DNA from: Alphaproteobacteria bacterium
Lineage (GTDB): Bacteria; Pseudomonadota; Alphaproteobacteria; Zavarziniales; Zavarziniaceae
Direction: 5' to 3'
Assembly: GCA_021774355.1 (NCBI GenBank)
Contig: JAJFJE010000378.1
Span: forward strand, 1-18,056
DNA: 18,056 nt
Below, in pieces: positions 6,408-14,807 of this stretch. The notes beneath the pieces are model-generated. The model ran no database searches. It was given only the letters and a program-made list of their open reading frames with translations, and was not told the DNA's origin. Each line of letters begins with the position of its first letter. The first letter of the stretch is position 1. Both the position numbers and the translations under genes were made by a program.

Positions 6408-6438
6408 CCGCGCCGGCGACCGGGATCGGGCGGAATGC

Positions 6439-8115
6439 TTACCGTCGCAGGGCGATGATCTGCACGTCGGTCACCGGCTTGCGGCCGGTGATCCGCTGGC
6501 AGGCCCGACGGGCCGCCTGGCGGGCCACATCCTCGACCCGGTCGAGGTCGGCCGGCGCGGCACCGCGGCCGATGGCGGCGGCCACCGCCTCGGCGATTTC
6601 ACCGTCCAGGTCTTCATCTTCGGCAGCACTCAGGCCGCTGGTCAGCACCGAGGGTTCCGCCGCCAGCCGGCCGCGACCGTCGACCACCAGGGTGACCACC
6701 ACATGGCCGGCGAAGGCGATCTTGCGCCGGATCGCGATCGCCGGGTCTTCGACCGGCACCAGCAGGTCGCCGTCGACCGCCAGGCGGCCTGTCGGAACCT
6801 CGCCAATGATCTGGGGGGCCTCGCCGCTCAGGCGCAGGACGGCACCGTTGCGGATGATCGGGGCGTGGCGGATCTGGATGCCGCGGGCAAATGCGGCATG
6901 TTCCGCCAGATGGCGCGCCTCGCCATGGACGGGAACGGCGATCTGGGGCCGGACCCAGCCATACATGGCGGCCAGCTCGTCCCGATTGGGGTGCCCGGAG
7001 ACATGGACATGATGGGTTTTTTCGGTAATCACCTCGACCCCGGAGAGCACCAGGGCGTTATGCAGCGCGCCCAGGGAAATCTCGTTGCCGGGGATGATCT
7101 TGGACGAGAAGATCGCGGTGTCGCCCCGGCCCAGAACGACGTGGCGATGTTCGCCGCGGGCAATCCGCGCCATTGCCCCCCGCGGCTCGCCCTGGCTGCC
7201 GGTACACAGATAAAGCACCTTGTCGGCCGGCAGGTAACCGGCCTCGTCATCGCTCAGGGTCGGCGGCAGGTCGGTCAGATAACCGGTTTCCTTGGCGGCC
7301 TCGACCACCCGCAGCATGGACCGCCCGACCAGGACCAGATGACGGCCGGCGGCCCGGGCGGCCTCGCCCACCGACGCGATGCGCGCGACGTTGGAGGCAA
7401 AGCCGGTGACCGCCACCCGGCCTTTCAGGCCCTTGACCAGGTCGATCAGGCTGGCCCGCACCTCGGCCTCCGACCCGGAATGGCCGGGCGAGAAGACATT
7501 GGTCGAATCGCAGATCATCGCCAGGACGCCGGCCGTTCCCAAGGCGTCCAGCTTGGCATGGTCGGTCGCCGCGCCGATCAGGGGATCGGGATCGATCTTC
7601 CAGTCGCCGGTATGCAGGACGGTGCCCAGGCCGGTGGTAATGGCCACCGCATTGGGTTCGGGAATGGAATGGGTCAGGGTGACCAGCTCGCAGGCAAAGG
7701 GCGGCAATTCGACCCGACCGTTCATCGGCAGGATGTGCATCGGCACGTCGTCAATGCCCGCCTCCTGGAACTTGCGGCGGACCAGGGCAGCGGTGAAGGG
7801 CGTGGCATAGATCGGGCAGCGCAGGCGCGGCCAAAGATAGGGCACGGCGCCGATATGGTCCTCGTGGGCATGGGTCAGGACCAGGCCGACCAGATCCTCG
7901 CGATGAGCCTCGATGAAGGTCGGGTCGGGCAGCACCAGATCGATCCCGGGCAGCCGCTCGTCGGCAAAGGTCATGCCCAGATCGACCATCAGCCATTTTC
8001 CGGCATGGCCGTAGAGATTGAGGTTCATGCCGATTTCGCCGCTGCCGCCCAGGGGCAGGAACAGCAATTCGTCGGCACGGGGACGGCGGTCGAAAATCGG
8101 CAGGCCGTCGGTCAT
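6439..8115 (-). CDS. rnj: Ribonuclease J
   Basis: RNase J is a metallo-beta-lactamase/beta-CASP nuclease with 5'-3' exo- and endonuclease activity in mRNA decay and rRNA maturation. From the ATG at 8115 the product is 558 residues, the normal size. PLGGSGEIGMN (21-31) is the family's opening signature. The zinc motif HAHEDH is at 82-87, further ligand regions are THS (148-150) and HTGDWKID (168-175), the beta-CASP part includes CTGSQGEPRGAM (304-315), and HVSGH (371-375) and PVHGEARH (395-402) follow. The C-terminal domain includes VLTSGLSAAE and DLDRVEDVARQAARRA. The start is set by GAGGAG eight bases upstream, and the ATG shares one base with the birA stop (TGATG), so translation is coupled. 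The same frame is open upstream to 8562 inside birA, but that extension has no homology. Confidence 0.96.
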   Translation of the reverse strand: MTDGLPIFDRRPRADELLFLPLGGSGEIGMNLNLYGHAGKWLMVDLGMTFADERLPGIDLVLPDPTFIEAHREDLVGLVLTHAHEDHIGAVPYLWPRLRCPIYATPFTAALVRRKFQEAGIDDVPMHILPMNGRVELPPFACELVTLTHSIPEPNAVAITTGLGTVLHTGDWKIDPDPLIGAATDHAKLDALGTAGVLAMICDSTNVFSPGHSGSEAEVRASLIDLVKGLKGRVAVTGFASNVARIASVGEAARAAGRHLVLVGRSMLRVVEAAKETGYLTDLPPTLSDDEAGYLPADKVLYLCTGSQGEPRGAMARIARGEHRHVVLGRGDTAIFSSKIIPGNEISLGALHNALVLSGVEVITEKTHHVHVSGHPNRDELAAMYGWVRPQIAVPVHGEARHLAEHAAFARGIQIRHAPIIRNGAVLRLSGEAPQIIGEVPTGRLAVDGDLLVPVEDPAIAIRRKIAFAGHVVVTLVVDGRGRLAAEPSVLTSGLSAAEDEDLDGEIAEAVAAAIGRGAAPADLDRVEDVARQAARRACQRITGRKPVTDVQIIALRR

Positions 8116-8894
8116 CAAATACTCCTCGCCGGAAAAACATCGCCGGCGGCGACCCGCATAACTGTCCCGCCCGGCTGTTCCAGCAGCAGGGCGCCGGCGG
8201 CGTCGATGCCGCGGAAAAGACCGTCCAGAACGGTGTCGCCCTGATGCACCCGCACCGGTCGGTCGAGGCCGCCGGCAAGGGCAAGCCAGGCCGCGCGGAC
8301 CGGGGCAAAGCCCGCCACCTCCCAGGCGGCCAGGGTCGCCTGTAGGCGCCCCACCAGCGCCGTGAGCAGGCCCTCTGGATCGGCGGGATGGCCCAGGCCG
8401 GCCGCGATGGAGGTGGCGGGATAGGGGGTATCGTCCGGGTGGTGCAGCAGATTGACCCCGAAGCCGATGACCAGGTGGTCGACGGTGCCATCGGCACGGT
8501 TCGACGCCTCGATCAGGATTCCGGCAAGCTTTGCCCCGTCCAGCAGCAGGTCGTTCGGCCATTTGACCGTCAGCCTTCCGCGGGCCTCCGGGTACCGGTC
8601 AAGCAGCGCCTCGTGCAGGGCCAGCGCCGCGACAAAGGACAGTTCGGCAGCCCGGGCCGGCGTGACGGCGGGGCGCAGCATGATGCTGGTGGCCAGATTG
8701 CCCGGGCCGGACACCCAGCTTCGCCCGCGCCGGCCGCGCCCTGCGGTCTGGCTGCGGGCCACCACCACCAGCCCGCCCGGCACACCGGCATTGGCCTGGC
8801 GCCGGGCCTCGTCATTGGTCGAATCGAGCGCGTCGAAGCGCAGAACGGTCCAGCCGGCAAGCAGTCCTTGTATCGGCGACGGGTCGCTGGTCAC
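8115..8894 (-). CDS. birA: Biotin--[acetyl-CoA-carboxylase] ligase, monofunctional
   Basis: The enzyme attaches biotin to the carrier protein of acetyl-CoA carboxylase and related carboxylases through a biotinyl-AMP intermediate. The 259-residue product has DSTNDEA (24-30), the biotin/ATP loop GRGRRGRSW (52-60), KWPNDLLLDGAKLAGILIE (111-129) with the catalytic-region lysine, GFGVNLL (144-150), and a C-terminal SH3-like part (about 212-259). There is no N-terminal winged-helix domain, so unlike E. coli BirA it should not repress biotin genes directly. It begins with GTG at 8894, two bases after the nuoN stop, without a good Shine-Dalgarno, and probably depends on coupling to nuoN. Its stop overlaps the rnj start. 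Confidence 0.95.
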   Translation of the reverse strand: MTSDPSPIQGLLAGWTVLRFDALDSTNDEARRQANAGVPGGLVVVARSQTAGRGRRGRSWVSGPGNLATSIMLRPAVTPARAAELSFVAALALHEALLDRYPEARGRLTVKWPNDLLLDGAKLAGILIEASNRADGTVDHLVIGFGVNLLHHPDDTPYPATSIAAGLGHPADPEGLLTALVGRLQATLAAWEVAGFAPVRAAWLALAGGLDRPVRVHQGDTVLDGLFRGIDAAGALLLEQPGGTVMRVAAGDVFPARSI

Positions 8895-8896
8895 GC

Positions 8897-10354
8897 TCAG
8901 GGCATCAATGACTTGGCCGCCGCCTCGGCGCTCACCAGCAAGGGTGCAGGAACGATGAAATAGAGCACGGTCAGCAGCCCCGAAGCGGTCACGACCAGGC
9001 GCACCGGCAGGGGGATCGGGCGGTCCAGGGGGCCCACCGCATCGTCGAAATACATCACCTTGACGACGCGGAGGTAGTAAAAGCCGCTGACCACGCTGGC
9101 CAGCATGCCGATCACCGACAGCACCACCAGTCCGGCGTCGATCGCCGCGACGAAGACGAAATATTTGGCAAAGAACCCGGCCAGCGGCGGAATCCCGGCC
9201 AGGCTGAACATCAGCGCCGCCAGGACGAAGGCGAGCATGGGATTGGTCCGCGACAGGCCGCCCAGTTCATCGACCCGCTCGACCATCTGGCCGCCGCGGC
9301 GCATCGCCAGCAGGCAGCCGAAGCTGCCCAGGGTCATCACCATATAGATCGCCATATAGACCAGCACGCCGCGCACGCCCTGAAGGCCGCCGGCGGCCAG
9401 GCCGACCAGGGCATAGCCGACATGGCCGATCGAGCTATAGGCCAGCAGGCGTTTCAGATTGGACTGGCCGATCGCGGCAAAGGCGCCGAGCAGCATGGAG
9501 GCGACCGCCATGAAGACGATGATCTGCTGCCATTGGGGCGCGAGATCGCCCAGCGGGCTGATCATGGTCCGCACGAACAAGGCCATTGCCGCGACCTTGG
9601 GGGCGGCCGCGAAAAAGGCCGTGACCGGGGTCGGCGCCCCTTCATAGACGTCCGGGGTCCACATATGGAAGGGCACGGCCGAAACCTTGAAGGCCAGGCC
9701 GGCCGACAGGAAGACGATCCCGACCACAACACCGATAGCCGGCCCGGTACCGTCGCCATGGCCCAGGGTCGCGGCCAGGTCGACGAAATTGGTGGTGCCG
9801 GAGAAGCCGTAGATCAGCGAGGCACCATAGAGCAGCATGCCCGAGGAGAGCGCCCCGAGGACGAAATATTTGAGCCCCGCCTCGGTCGACTTGGCATCGT
9901 CGCGCAGGAAGGCCGCCAGGACATAAAGCGCCAGGGACTGCAGTTCCAGCCCGACATAGAGGGTGATCAGGTCGTTGGCCGAGATCATCACCAGCATGCC
10001 CAGGGTCGCCAGCAGTACCAGCACGCCGAACTCGAAGCGTTCGGCCCCGGCGCGGGCCATGAAGCTGCGCGCCATGGGCAGGGTCAAGGCGGCGCCGAGC
10101 AGCACCAGGAGCTTCATGAAGCGGGCAAAATCGTCGACCACGAAGAGCCGGGAAAAGGCCAGGCGGGGGGCCTCGCCGGTGCCGGCGAGAGTCGCCCAGG
10201 CCGCCAGCGCCAGAACGCCGACCGCCGCCCAGTTGACCAGGCCGGCCGCGCCCTCGCCGCGGAAGGCACCGAGCAGCAGCAGGGCCATGGCGCCGATGGC
10301 GAGGATGAGTTCCGGAATAGCCAGAACCAGATCGTTCGACAGGGCGGCGGTCAT
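8897..10354 (-). CDS. nuoN: NADH-quinone oxidoreductase subunit N
   Basis: NuoN is one of the three antiporter-like proton-pumping subunits of complex I in the inner membrane. The 485-residue product is hydrophobic throughout, with about 14 membrane segments. The conserved glutamate lies in LYVGLELQSLALYVLAAF (E137), followed by EAGLKYFVLGALSSGMLLYG. The second conserved block FKVSAVPFHMWTPDVYEGAP, then PVTAFFAAAPKVAAM with its lysine, also matches. The ATG overlaps the nuoM stop (ATGA), so the two are coupled. It is the last complex I gene of the run. Confidence 0.97.
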   Translation of the reverse strand: MTAALSNDLVLAIPELILAIGAMALLLLGAFRGEGAAGLVNWAAVGVLALAAWATLAGTGEAPRLAFSRLFVVDDFARFMKLLVLLGAALTLPMARSFMARAGAERFEFGVLVLLATLGMLVMISANDLITLYVGLELQSLALYVLAAFLRDDAKSTEAGLKYFVLGALSSGMLLYGASLIYGFSGTTNFVDLAATLGHGDGTGPAIGVVVGIVFLSAGLAFKVSAVPFHMWTPDVYEGAPTPVTAFFAAAPKVAAMALFVRTMISPLGDLAPQWQQIIVFMAVASMLLGAFAAIGQSNLKRLLAYSSIGHVGYALVGLAAGGLQGVRGVLVYMAIYMVMTLGSFGCLLAMRRGGQMVERVDELGGLSRTNPMLAFVLAALMFSLAGIPPLAGFFAKYFVFVAAIDAGLVVLSVIGMLASVVSGFYYLRVVKVMYFDDAVGPLDRPIPLPVRLVVTASGLLTVLYFIVPAPLLVSAEAAAKSLMP

Positions 10355-11910
10355 GGCTGGGATGCTCCTTCGCCGGCAGCCGGAACCGGTTCGGCCATGG
10401 CCGGAACCGGGATCGGCGCGGCTCGTTTTGCCTGCACCTGGGCGATCAGATGGTCGACCGAGGCGTCGATCGAGCCGGTCAGGTGGACCGGGAAGAAGCC
10501 GATCCAGATGACCGCGACAATCAGCGGCAGGAACGTGAGCCGTTCCCGCCAGTTCAAGTCGCCGATCGCCATCAGATCCTTGTGCGTCAGATCGCCGAGC
10601 ACCACCCGGCGATAGAGCAGCAGGGAATAGGTCGCGCCCAGAATGACACCCGTCGTCGCCAGCGCCGCCACCACCGTGTTCACCTGGTAGGCCCCGATCA
10701 GGATGGTGAATTCACCGACGAAGCCCGAGGTCCCGGGCAGGCCGATGGTCGCCATGGTGAAGACCATGAAGACGAAGGCATAGGCCGGCATGCGGTTGAC
10801 CAGGCCGCCGTACCGGGCGATCTCGCGCGTGTGCATCCGGTCGTAGACCACGCCGACGCACAGGAACAGGGCACCCGAAACGATGCCGTGGCTGATCATC
10901 TGCAGGATCGAGCCCTGGATCCCCTGGGCCGTAAGGGTGAATGCCCCGATCGTGATGAAGCCCATATGGGCCACCGACGAATAGGCGATCAGCTTCTTCA
11001 TGTCCTCCTGCACCAGGGCGACCACCGAGGTGTAGATGATCGCCACCACAGACAGGCCAAAGATCAGCGGCGCGAAGAAGATCGAGGCGTCAGGGAACAT
11101 CGGGATGGAATAGCGCAGGAAGCCGTAGCCGCCCATCTTCAGGAGCACCCCGGCCAGGATGACCGAGCCGGCGGTCGGCGCCTCGACATGGGCGTCGGGC
11201 AGCCAGGTATGGACCGGCCACATCGGCACCTTGACCGCGAAGGAGGCGAAGAAGGCCAGCCACAGCCAATATTGCGCTTCGACCGTGAAGGGGAACTGCT
11301 GCAGGGTCGGAACGTCGGTGGTCCCGGCCTGGAGATAGACCGCGATGACCGCCAGGAGCATCAGCACCGAGCCGAGCAGGGTGTAGAGGAAGAACTTGAA
11401 ACTGGCATAGATGCGCCGCTTGCCGCCCCATACCCCGATGATCAGGAACATCGGGATCAGGCCGGCCTCGAAGAACAGATAGAACAGCACCAGGTCGAGG
11501 GCGCAGAAGACGCCGATCATCAGCGTCTCGAGCACCAGGAAGGCGACCATGTATTCCCGCAGCCGGTTGGTGATGACGTCCGAGGCCAGGATGCACAGGG
11601 GCATCAGGAAGGTCGTCAGGATCACGAACAGGATGGAGATGCCGTCGATCCCCATGTGGTAGGTGATCGCATCGCCGATCCAGGGCGCCTTTTCGACGAA
11701 CTGGAAGTCCGCCGTTGCCGGGTTGAAGCCGGCCCACAGCACCAGGCTGATCACGAAGGTGAGCAGGGTGGTCATCAGGGCGATCGCCCGGATATTGCGG
11801 TCGACTGCCGGCCCCTCGCCCCGCACCATCAGGACCAGGGCAGCGCCGACCAGCGGCAGGAAGGTGATGACCGACAGAATCGGCCAGCCCAAAGCGAGAT
11901 CCGCGATCAT
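10351..11910 (-). CDS. nuoM: NADH-quinone oxidoreductase subunit M
   Basis: NuoM is the middle antiporter-like proton-pumping subunit of the complex I membrane arm. The product has 519 residues with about 14 membrane segments. The key glutamate is in FYLFFEAGLIPMFLIIG (E148), K227 lies in AVKVPMWPVHTWLPDAHVEA, and K258 in GVLLKMGGYGFLRYS. A short proline/alanine-rich C-terminal tail (AAPIPVPAMAEPVPAAGEGA) extends into the cytoplasm and has no counterpart I recognise in E. coli NuoM. Start and stop are both in ATGA overlaps, with nuoL upstream and nuoN downstream, so stoichiometric coupled translation is likely. Confidence 0.97.
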   Translation of the reverse strand: MIADLALGWPILSVITFLPLVGAALVLMVRGEGPAVDRNIRAIALMTTLLTFVISLVLWAGFNPATADFQFVEKAPWIGDAITYHMGIDGISILFVILTTFLMPLCILASDVITNRLREYMVAFLVLETLMIGVFCALDLVLFYLFFEAGLIPMFLIIGVWGGKRRIYASFKFFLYTLLGSVLMLLAVIAVYLQAGTTDVPTLQQFPFTVEAQYWLWLAFFASFAVKVPMWPVHTWLPDAHVEAPTAGSVILAGVLLKMGGYGFLRYSIPMFPDASIFFAPLIFGLSVVAIIYTSVVALVQEDMKKLIAYSSVAHMGFITIGAFTLTAQGIQGSILQMISHGIVSGALFLCVGVVYDRMHTREIARYGGLVNRMPAYAFVFMVFTMATIGLPGTSGFVGEFTILIGAYQVNTVVAALATTGVILGATYSLLLYRRVVLGDLTHKDLMAIGDLNWRERLTFLPLIVAVIWIGFFPVHLTGSIDASVDHLIAQVQAKRAAPIPVPAMAEPVPAAGEGASQP

Positions 11911-13865
11911 GACGTGACGCCAATCCGATAGACGTACCAGGTAACCAGGGCCGCCACGCCGATCAGCATGGCGAAGGCGTAATGATAGACATAGCCGGTT
12001 TGCAGCCGCGCCGCCCGCCGGGCCAGGTCGAGCACCCGGGCGGAGACGCCGTCAGGCCCCAGGCCGTCGATCACCCGGCCGTCGCCGCCCTTCCAGAACA
12101 GGCGGCCGAGCGCGAATGCGGGGCGCACGAAGATGAAGTCGTAAAGCTCGTCGAAATACCACTTGTTCAGCAGGAAGCGGTAGAGCAACGGGTTGGTCTC
12201 GGCCAGGGCAACCGGCAGGCGCGGCCGCAGGATGTAGAACCAGAAGGCGACCAATATGCCGCCCAGGCTGAGCACCAGGGGCAGCAGCTTGGCCCATTCC
12301 GGCACGTGATGGGCTTCCTCGAGGACATGATTGCCCGCGGCGACATGGATCGAACCGGCCCAGAACACCTCGCGCAGATTGCCGACGAAATTATCGTAGA
12401 AGATCATCCCGGCGAGGGCCGCGCCGAGCGCCAGCAGGGCCAGCGGAACCGTCATGGTCAACGGACTCTCATGGGGCGTGTGGGCGTGGCCGTGGTCGTC
12501 ATGGCCATGGCCGGCCCAGCGGGCCTTGCCGTGGAAGGTCATGAACAGCAGCCGCCAGGAATAGAAGGCCGTCATGGCCGCCGCGGCGCTGCCCAGCCAG
12601 AAGGCATAGGTTCCGGGCCCGCTATGGGCGGCATAGGCAACTTCGAGGATGGTGTCCTTGGAGAAATAGCCGGCGAACAGCGGGATACCGGCCAGCGCCA
12701 GAGAGCCGATCCACATCACGGCATAGGTGAACTTGATGTGCCGCCACAGGCCGCCCATGTGGCGCATGTCCTGCTCGTGATGCATGGCATGGATCACCGA
12801 GCCGGCGCCGAGGAACAGCAGGGCCTTGAAAAAGGCATGGGTGAAGAGGTGGAAGATCGAGGCCTCGTAGGCACCGACCCCGGCGGCGAAGAACATGTAG
12901 CCGAGCTGGCTGCACGTCGAATAGGCGATCACCCGCTTGATATCGGTCTGCACCAGGCCGACCGTGGCCGCGAAGAAGGCCGTCGAGGCGCCGACCACGG
13001 TGACCACCTGCAGGGCCACCGGCGCCAGCTCGAACAAGGGCGAGCAGCGGGCGACCAGAAACACCCCGGCGGTGACCATGGTCGCGGCATGGATCAGGGC
13101 CGAGACCGGGGTCGGGCCCTCCATGGCGTCGGGCAACCAGGTGTGCAGCCCAAGCTGGGCCGACTTGCCGCAGCAGCCGATGAACAGCAGCAGGCAGATG
13201 GTGGTCATGATGTCGAGGTCATAACCGAGAAAGTTGAAGGTCTTGCCGGCCACGGCCGGAGCGGCGGCGAAGATGGTGTCGTAGGAGACGCTGCCGAACA
13301 CGAAAAAGATCGCAAAAATGCCGATGGCAAAGCCGAAATCGCCCACCCGGTTGACCACGAAGGCCTTGATCGCGGCGGCATTGGCCGATGGCTTCTTGTA
13401 CCAGAAGCCGATCAGCAGATAGGAGGCGAGCCCCACCCCTTCCCAGCCGAAGAAGGTCTGGACCAGATTATCCGCCGTCACCAGCATCAGCATGGCGAAG
13501 GTAAACAGGGAGAGATAGGCCTGGAAGCGCGGCACATGGGGGTCTTCCGCCATGTAGCCGACGGAATAGATGTGCACCAGGGCCGAGACGGTGTTGACCA
13601 CCACCAGCATGACCGCGGTCAGGGCATCGACCCGCAGGGCCCAGTCGACTTGCAGCGCGCCCGACGACATCCAGGTGGCGAGCTGGACCTTGTAGGCGGC
13701 CTGATGCCCCAAAGCCACGTCGAAGAAGACGATCCAGGACAGGACGGCCGAGGCGACCAGCAGGCCCGACGTGACGATCTGCGCGCCCCGATCGCCCAGC
13801 AGGCGGCCGAAGAACCCGGCCGCCAGCGCGCCCAGCAGCGGCATGAGAACAAGTGCGGCGACCAT
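11907..13865 (-). CDS. nuoL: NADH-quinone oxidoreductase subunit L
   Basis: NuoL is the distal antiporter-like subunit of complex I, with the long lateral helix at its C-terminus. The 652-residue product has GWEGVGLASYLLIGFWY (E142), K234 in GKSAQLGLHTWLPDAMEGPT, HAATMVTAGVFLVAR (259-273), and K403 in AGYFSKDTILE, all key residues of the proton path. A histidine-rich cytoplasmic loop, GHGHDDHGHAHTPH, lies at about 452-465; such loops are common in alphaproteobacterial NuoL. The C-terminal part from about 570 (LLNKWYFDELYDFIFVRPAF) is the family's closing block. Seven bases separate it from nuoK; its end overlaps nuoM by 4 bp. Confidence 0.97.
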   Translation of the reverse strand: MVAALVLMPLLGALAAGFFGRLLGDRGAQIVTSGLLVASAVLSWIVFFDVALGHQAAYKVQLATWMSSGALQVDWALRVDALTAVMLVVVNTVSALVHIYSVGYMAEDPHVPRFQAYLSLFTFAMLMLVTADNLVQTFFGWEGVGLASYLLIGFWYKKPSANAAAIKAFVVNRVGDFGFAIGIFAIFFVFGSVSYDTIFAAAPAVAGKTFNFLGYDLDIMTTICLLLFIGCCGKSAQLGLHTWLPDAMEGPTPVSALIHAATMVTAGVFLVARCSPLFELAPVALQVVTVVGASTAFFAATVGLVQTDIKRVIAYSTCSQLGYMFFAAGVGAYEASIFHLFTHAFFKALLFLGAGSVIHAMHHEQDMRHMGGLWRHIKFTYAVMWIGSLALAGIPLFAGYFSKDTILEVAYAAHSGPGTYAFWLGSAAAAMTAFYSWRLLFMTFHGKARWAGHGHDDHGHAHTPHESPLTMTVPLALLALGAALAGMIFYDNFVGNLREVFWAGSIHVAAGNHVLEEAHHVPEWAKLLPLVLSLGGILVAFWFYILRPRLPVALAETNPLLYRFLLNKWYFDELYDFIFVRPAFALGRLFWKGGDGRVIDGLGPDGVSARVLDLARRAARLQTGYVYHYAFAMLIGVAALVTWYVYRIGVTS

Positions 13866-13872
13866 GACGCGA

Positions 13873-14181
13873 TCAGCCCTTCATCAGATTGATGTCCTCA
13901 ACCGCAATGGTGCCGCGGTTGCGGATATAGACGACCAGGATGGCCAGGCCGATGGCGGCCTCGCCGGCGGCGACGGTCAGGATCAACAGGGCGAACACCT
14001 GCCCCGCCAGATCGCCCAGTGCGGCCGAAAAGGCCACCAGGTTGAGGTTGACCGCAAGCAGCATCAACTCGATCGACATCAGGATGATGATGACGTTCTT
14101 GCGGTTCAGAAAAATGCCGAAAATCCCGAGGGTGAACAGGATCGCCGCCACGGTCAGGTAGTGGCCCAGCCCGATGGTCAT
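13873..14181 (-). CDS. nuoK: NADH-quinone oxidoreductase subunit K
   Basis: NuoK is a small three-helix (MrpC-like) subunit of the complex I membrane arm. The 102-residue product starts MTIGLGHYLTVAAILF and carries the two buried glutamates needed for proton translocation: E38 in LMSIELMLLAVNLNL and E74 in VAAGEAAIGLAILV, equivalent to E36 and E72 in E. coli. It ends RNRGTIAVEDINLMKG, a standard alphaproteobacterial tail. One base separates its ATG from the nuoJ stop. Confidence 0.97.
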   Translation of the reverse strand: MTIGLGHYLTVAAILFTLGIFGIFLNRKNVIIILMSIELMLLAVNLNLVAFSAALGDLAGQVFALLILTVAAGEAAIGLAILVVYIRNRGTIAVEDINLMKG

Positions 14182-14182
14182 G

Positions 14183-14797
14183 TCACACCCCCTGCCCCGA
14201 CGACACTTTTTTCAGCTCTGCCGCCAGTTCCTTGGTGCGGGCGTTCTGCGCCGAGATCGACTGCCGGCGGACGCCCGGCCGGGCGCGCAAGGTCAGCACG
14301 ATGGCCCCGACCATGGCCACCAGGAGGATCATGCCCGCCAGCTGGAACGGCAGCAGATAATGGGTATAGAGAATCCGCCCCAGAGCGTCGGTGTTGGTGA
14401 TGTCGCCGATCGCCGGGGTCTGGGCCGCCGCGACACCGCCGGCACTGGGCAGGATCGTCCACGACCCCAGAACCAGGGCCAGCTCGACCAGCAGGATCAC
14501 CCCGATCAGCCCGCCGATCGGCAGATATTGCAGGAAGCCCTGGCGCAGCTCGGCAAAATTGATGTCGAGCATCATCACCACGAAGAGGAACAGCACGGCC
14601 ACCGCGCCGACATAGACGATGACCAGGATCATCGCCAGGAACTCGGCGCCGCACAGCAGGAACAGCCCGGCGGCGTTGAAAAAGGCCAGGATCAGGAACA
14701 GCACCGAATGGACCGGGTTGCGGGCCGAAATGACCATCACGGCCGCGGCCACGGTGATGCTGGCGAACAGGTAGAAGACGAGGACTTCGAGGTTCAC
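14183..14797 (-). CDS. nuoJ: NADH-quinone oxidoreductase subunit J
   Basis: NuoJ is a membrane-arm subunit of complex I with five helices, thought to couple quinone reduction to the proton pumps. I place the start at the GTG at 14797 (VNLEVLVFYLFA), which is ten codons or more shorter than the longest open frame but is preceded by GAGGG with eight-base spacing and lies ten bases after the nuoI stop. The product is then 204 residues. The helix with the pi-bulge, AMILVIVYVGAVAVLFLFVV (conserved tyrosine at 62), and the upstream ISARNPVHSVLFLILAFF identify the subunit. The C-terminal tail after residue 175 is charged and probably cytoplasmic. Confidence 0.95.
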   Translation of the reverse strand: MNLEVLVFYLFASITVAAAVMVISARNPVHSVLFLILAFFNAAGLFLLCGAEFLAMILVIVYVGAVAVLFLFVVMMLDINFAELRQGFLQYLPIGGLIGVILLVELALVLGSWTILPSAGGVAAAQTPAIGDITNTDALGRILYTHYLLPFQLAGMILLVAMVGAIVLTLRARPGVRRQSISAQNARTKELAAELKKVSSGQGV

Positions 14798-14807
14798 GGG
14801 CCGGCCC

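Noticed and set aside
8116..8562. Upstream in-frame extension of RNase J inside birA (to 8562)
   Set aside because: The extension is arginine/glycine-rich and out of frame with the well-conserved birA; the ATG at 8115 has GAGGAG and the family length.
11982..13892. Long plus-strand open frame (636 codons) opposite nuoL
   Set aside because: It is a shadow of nuoL produced by high-GC codon use; the product is rich in G, H, Q, D, E and R without domains, and similar shadows lie opposite nuoM (10450-11931), rnj (6316-8244) and proS (3797-5245).
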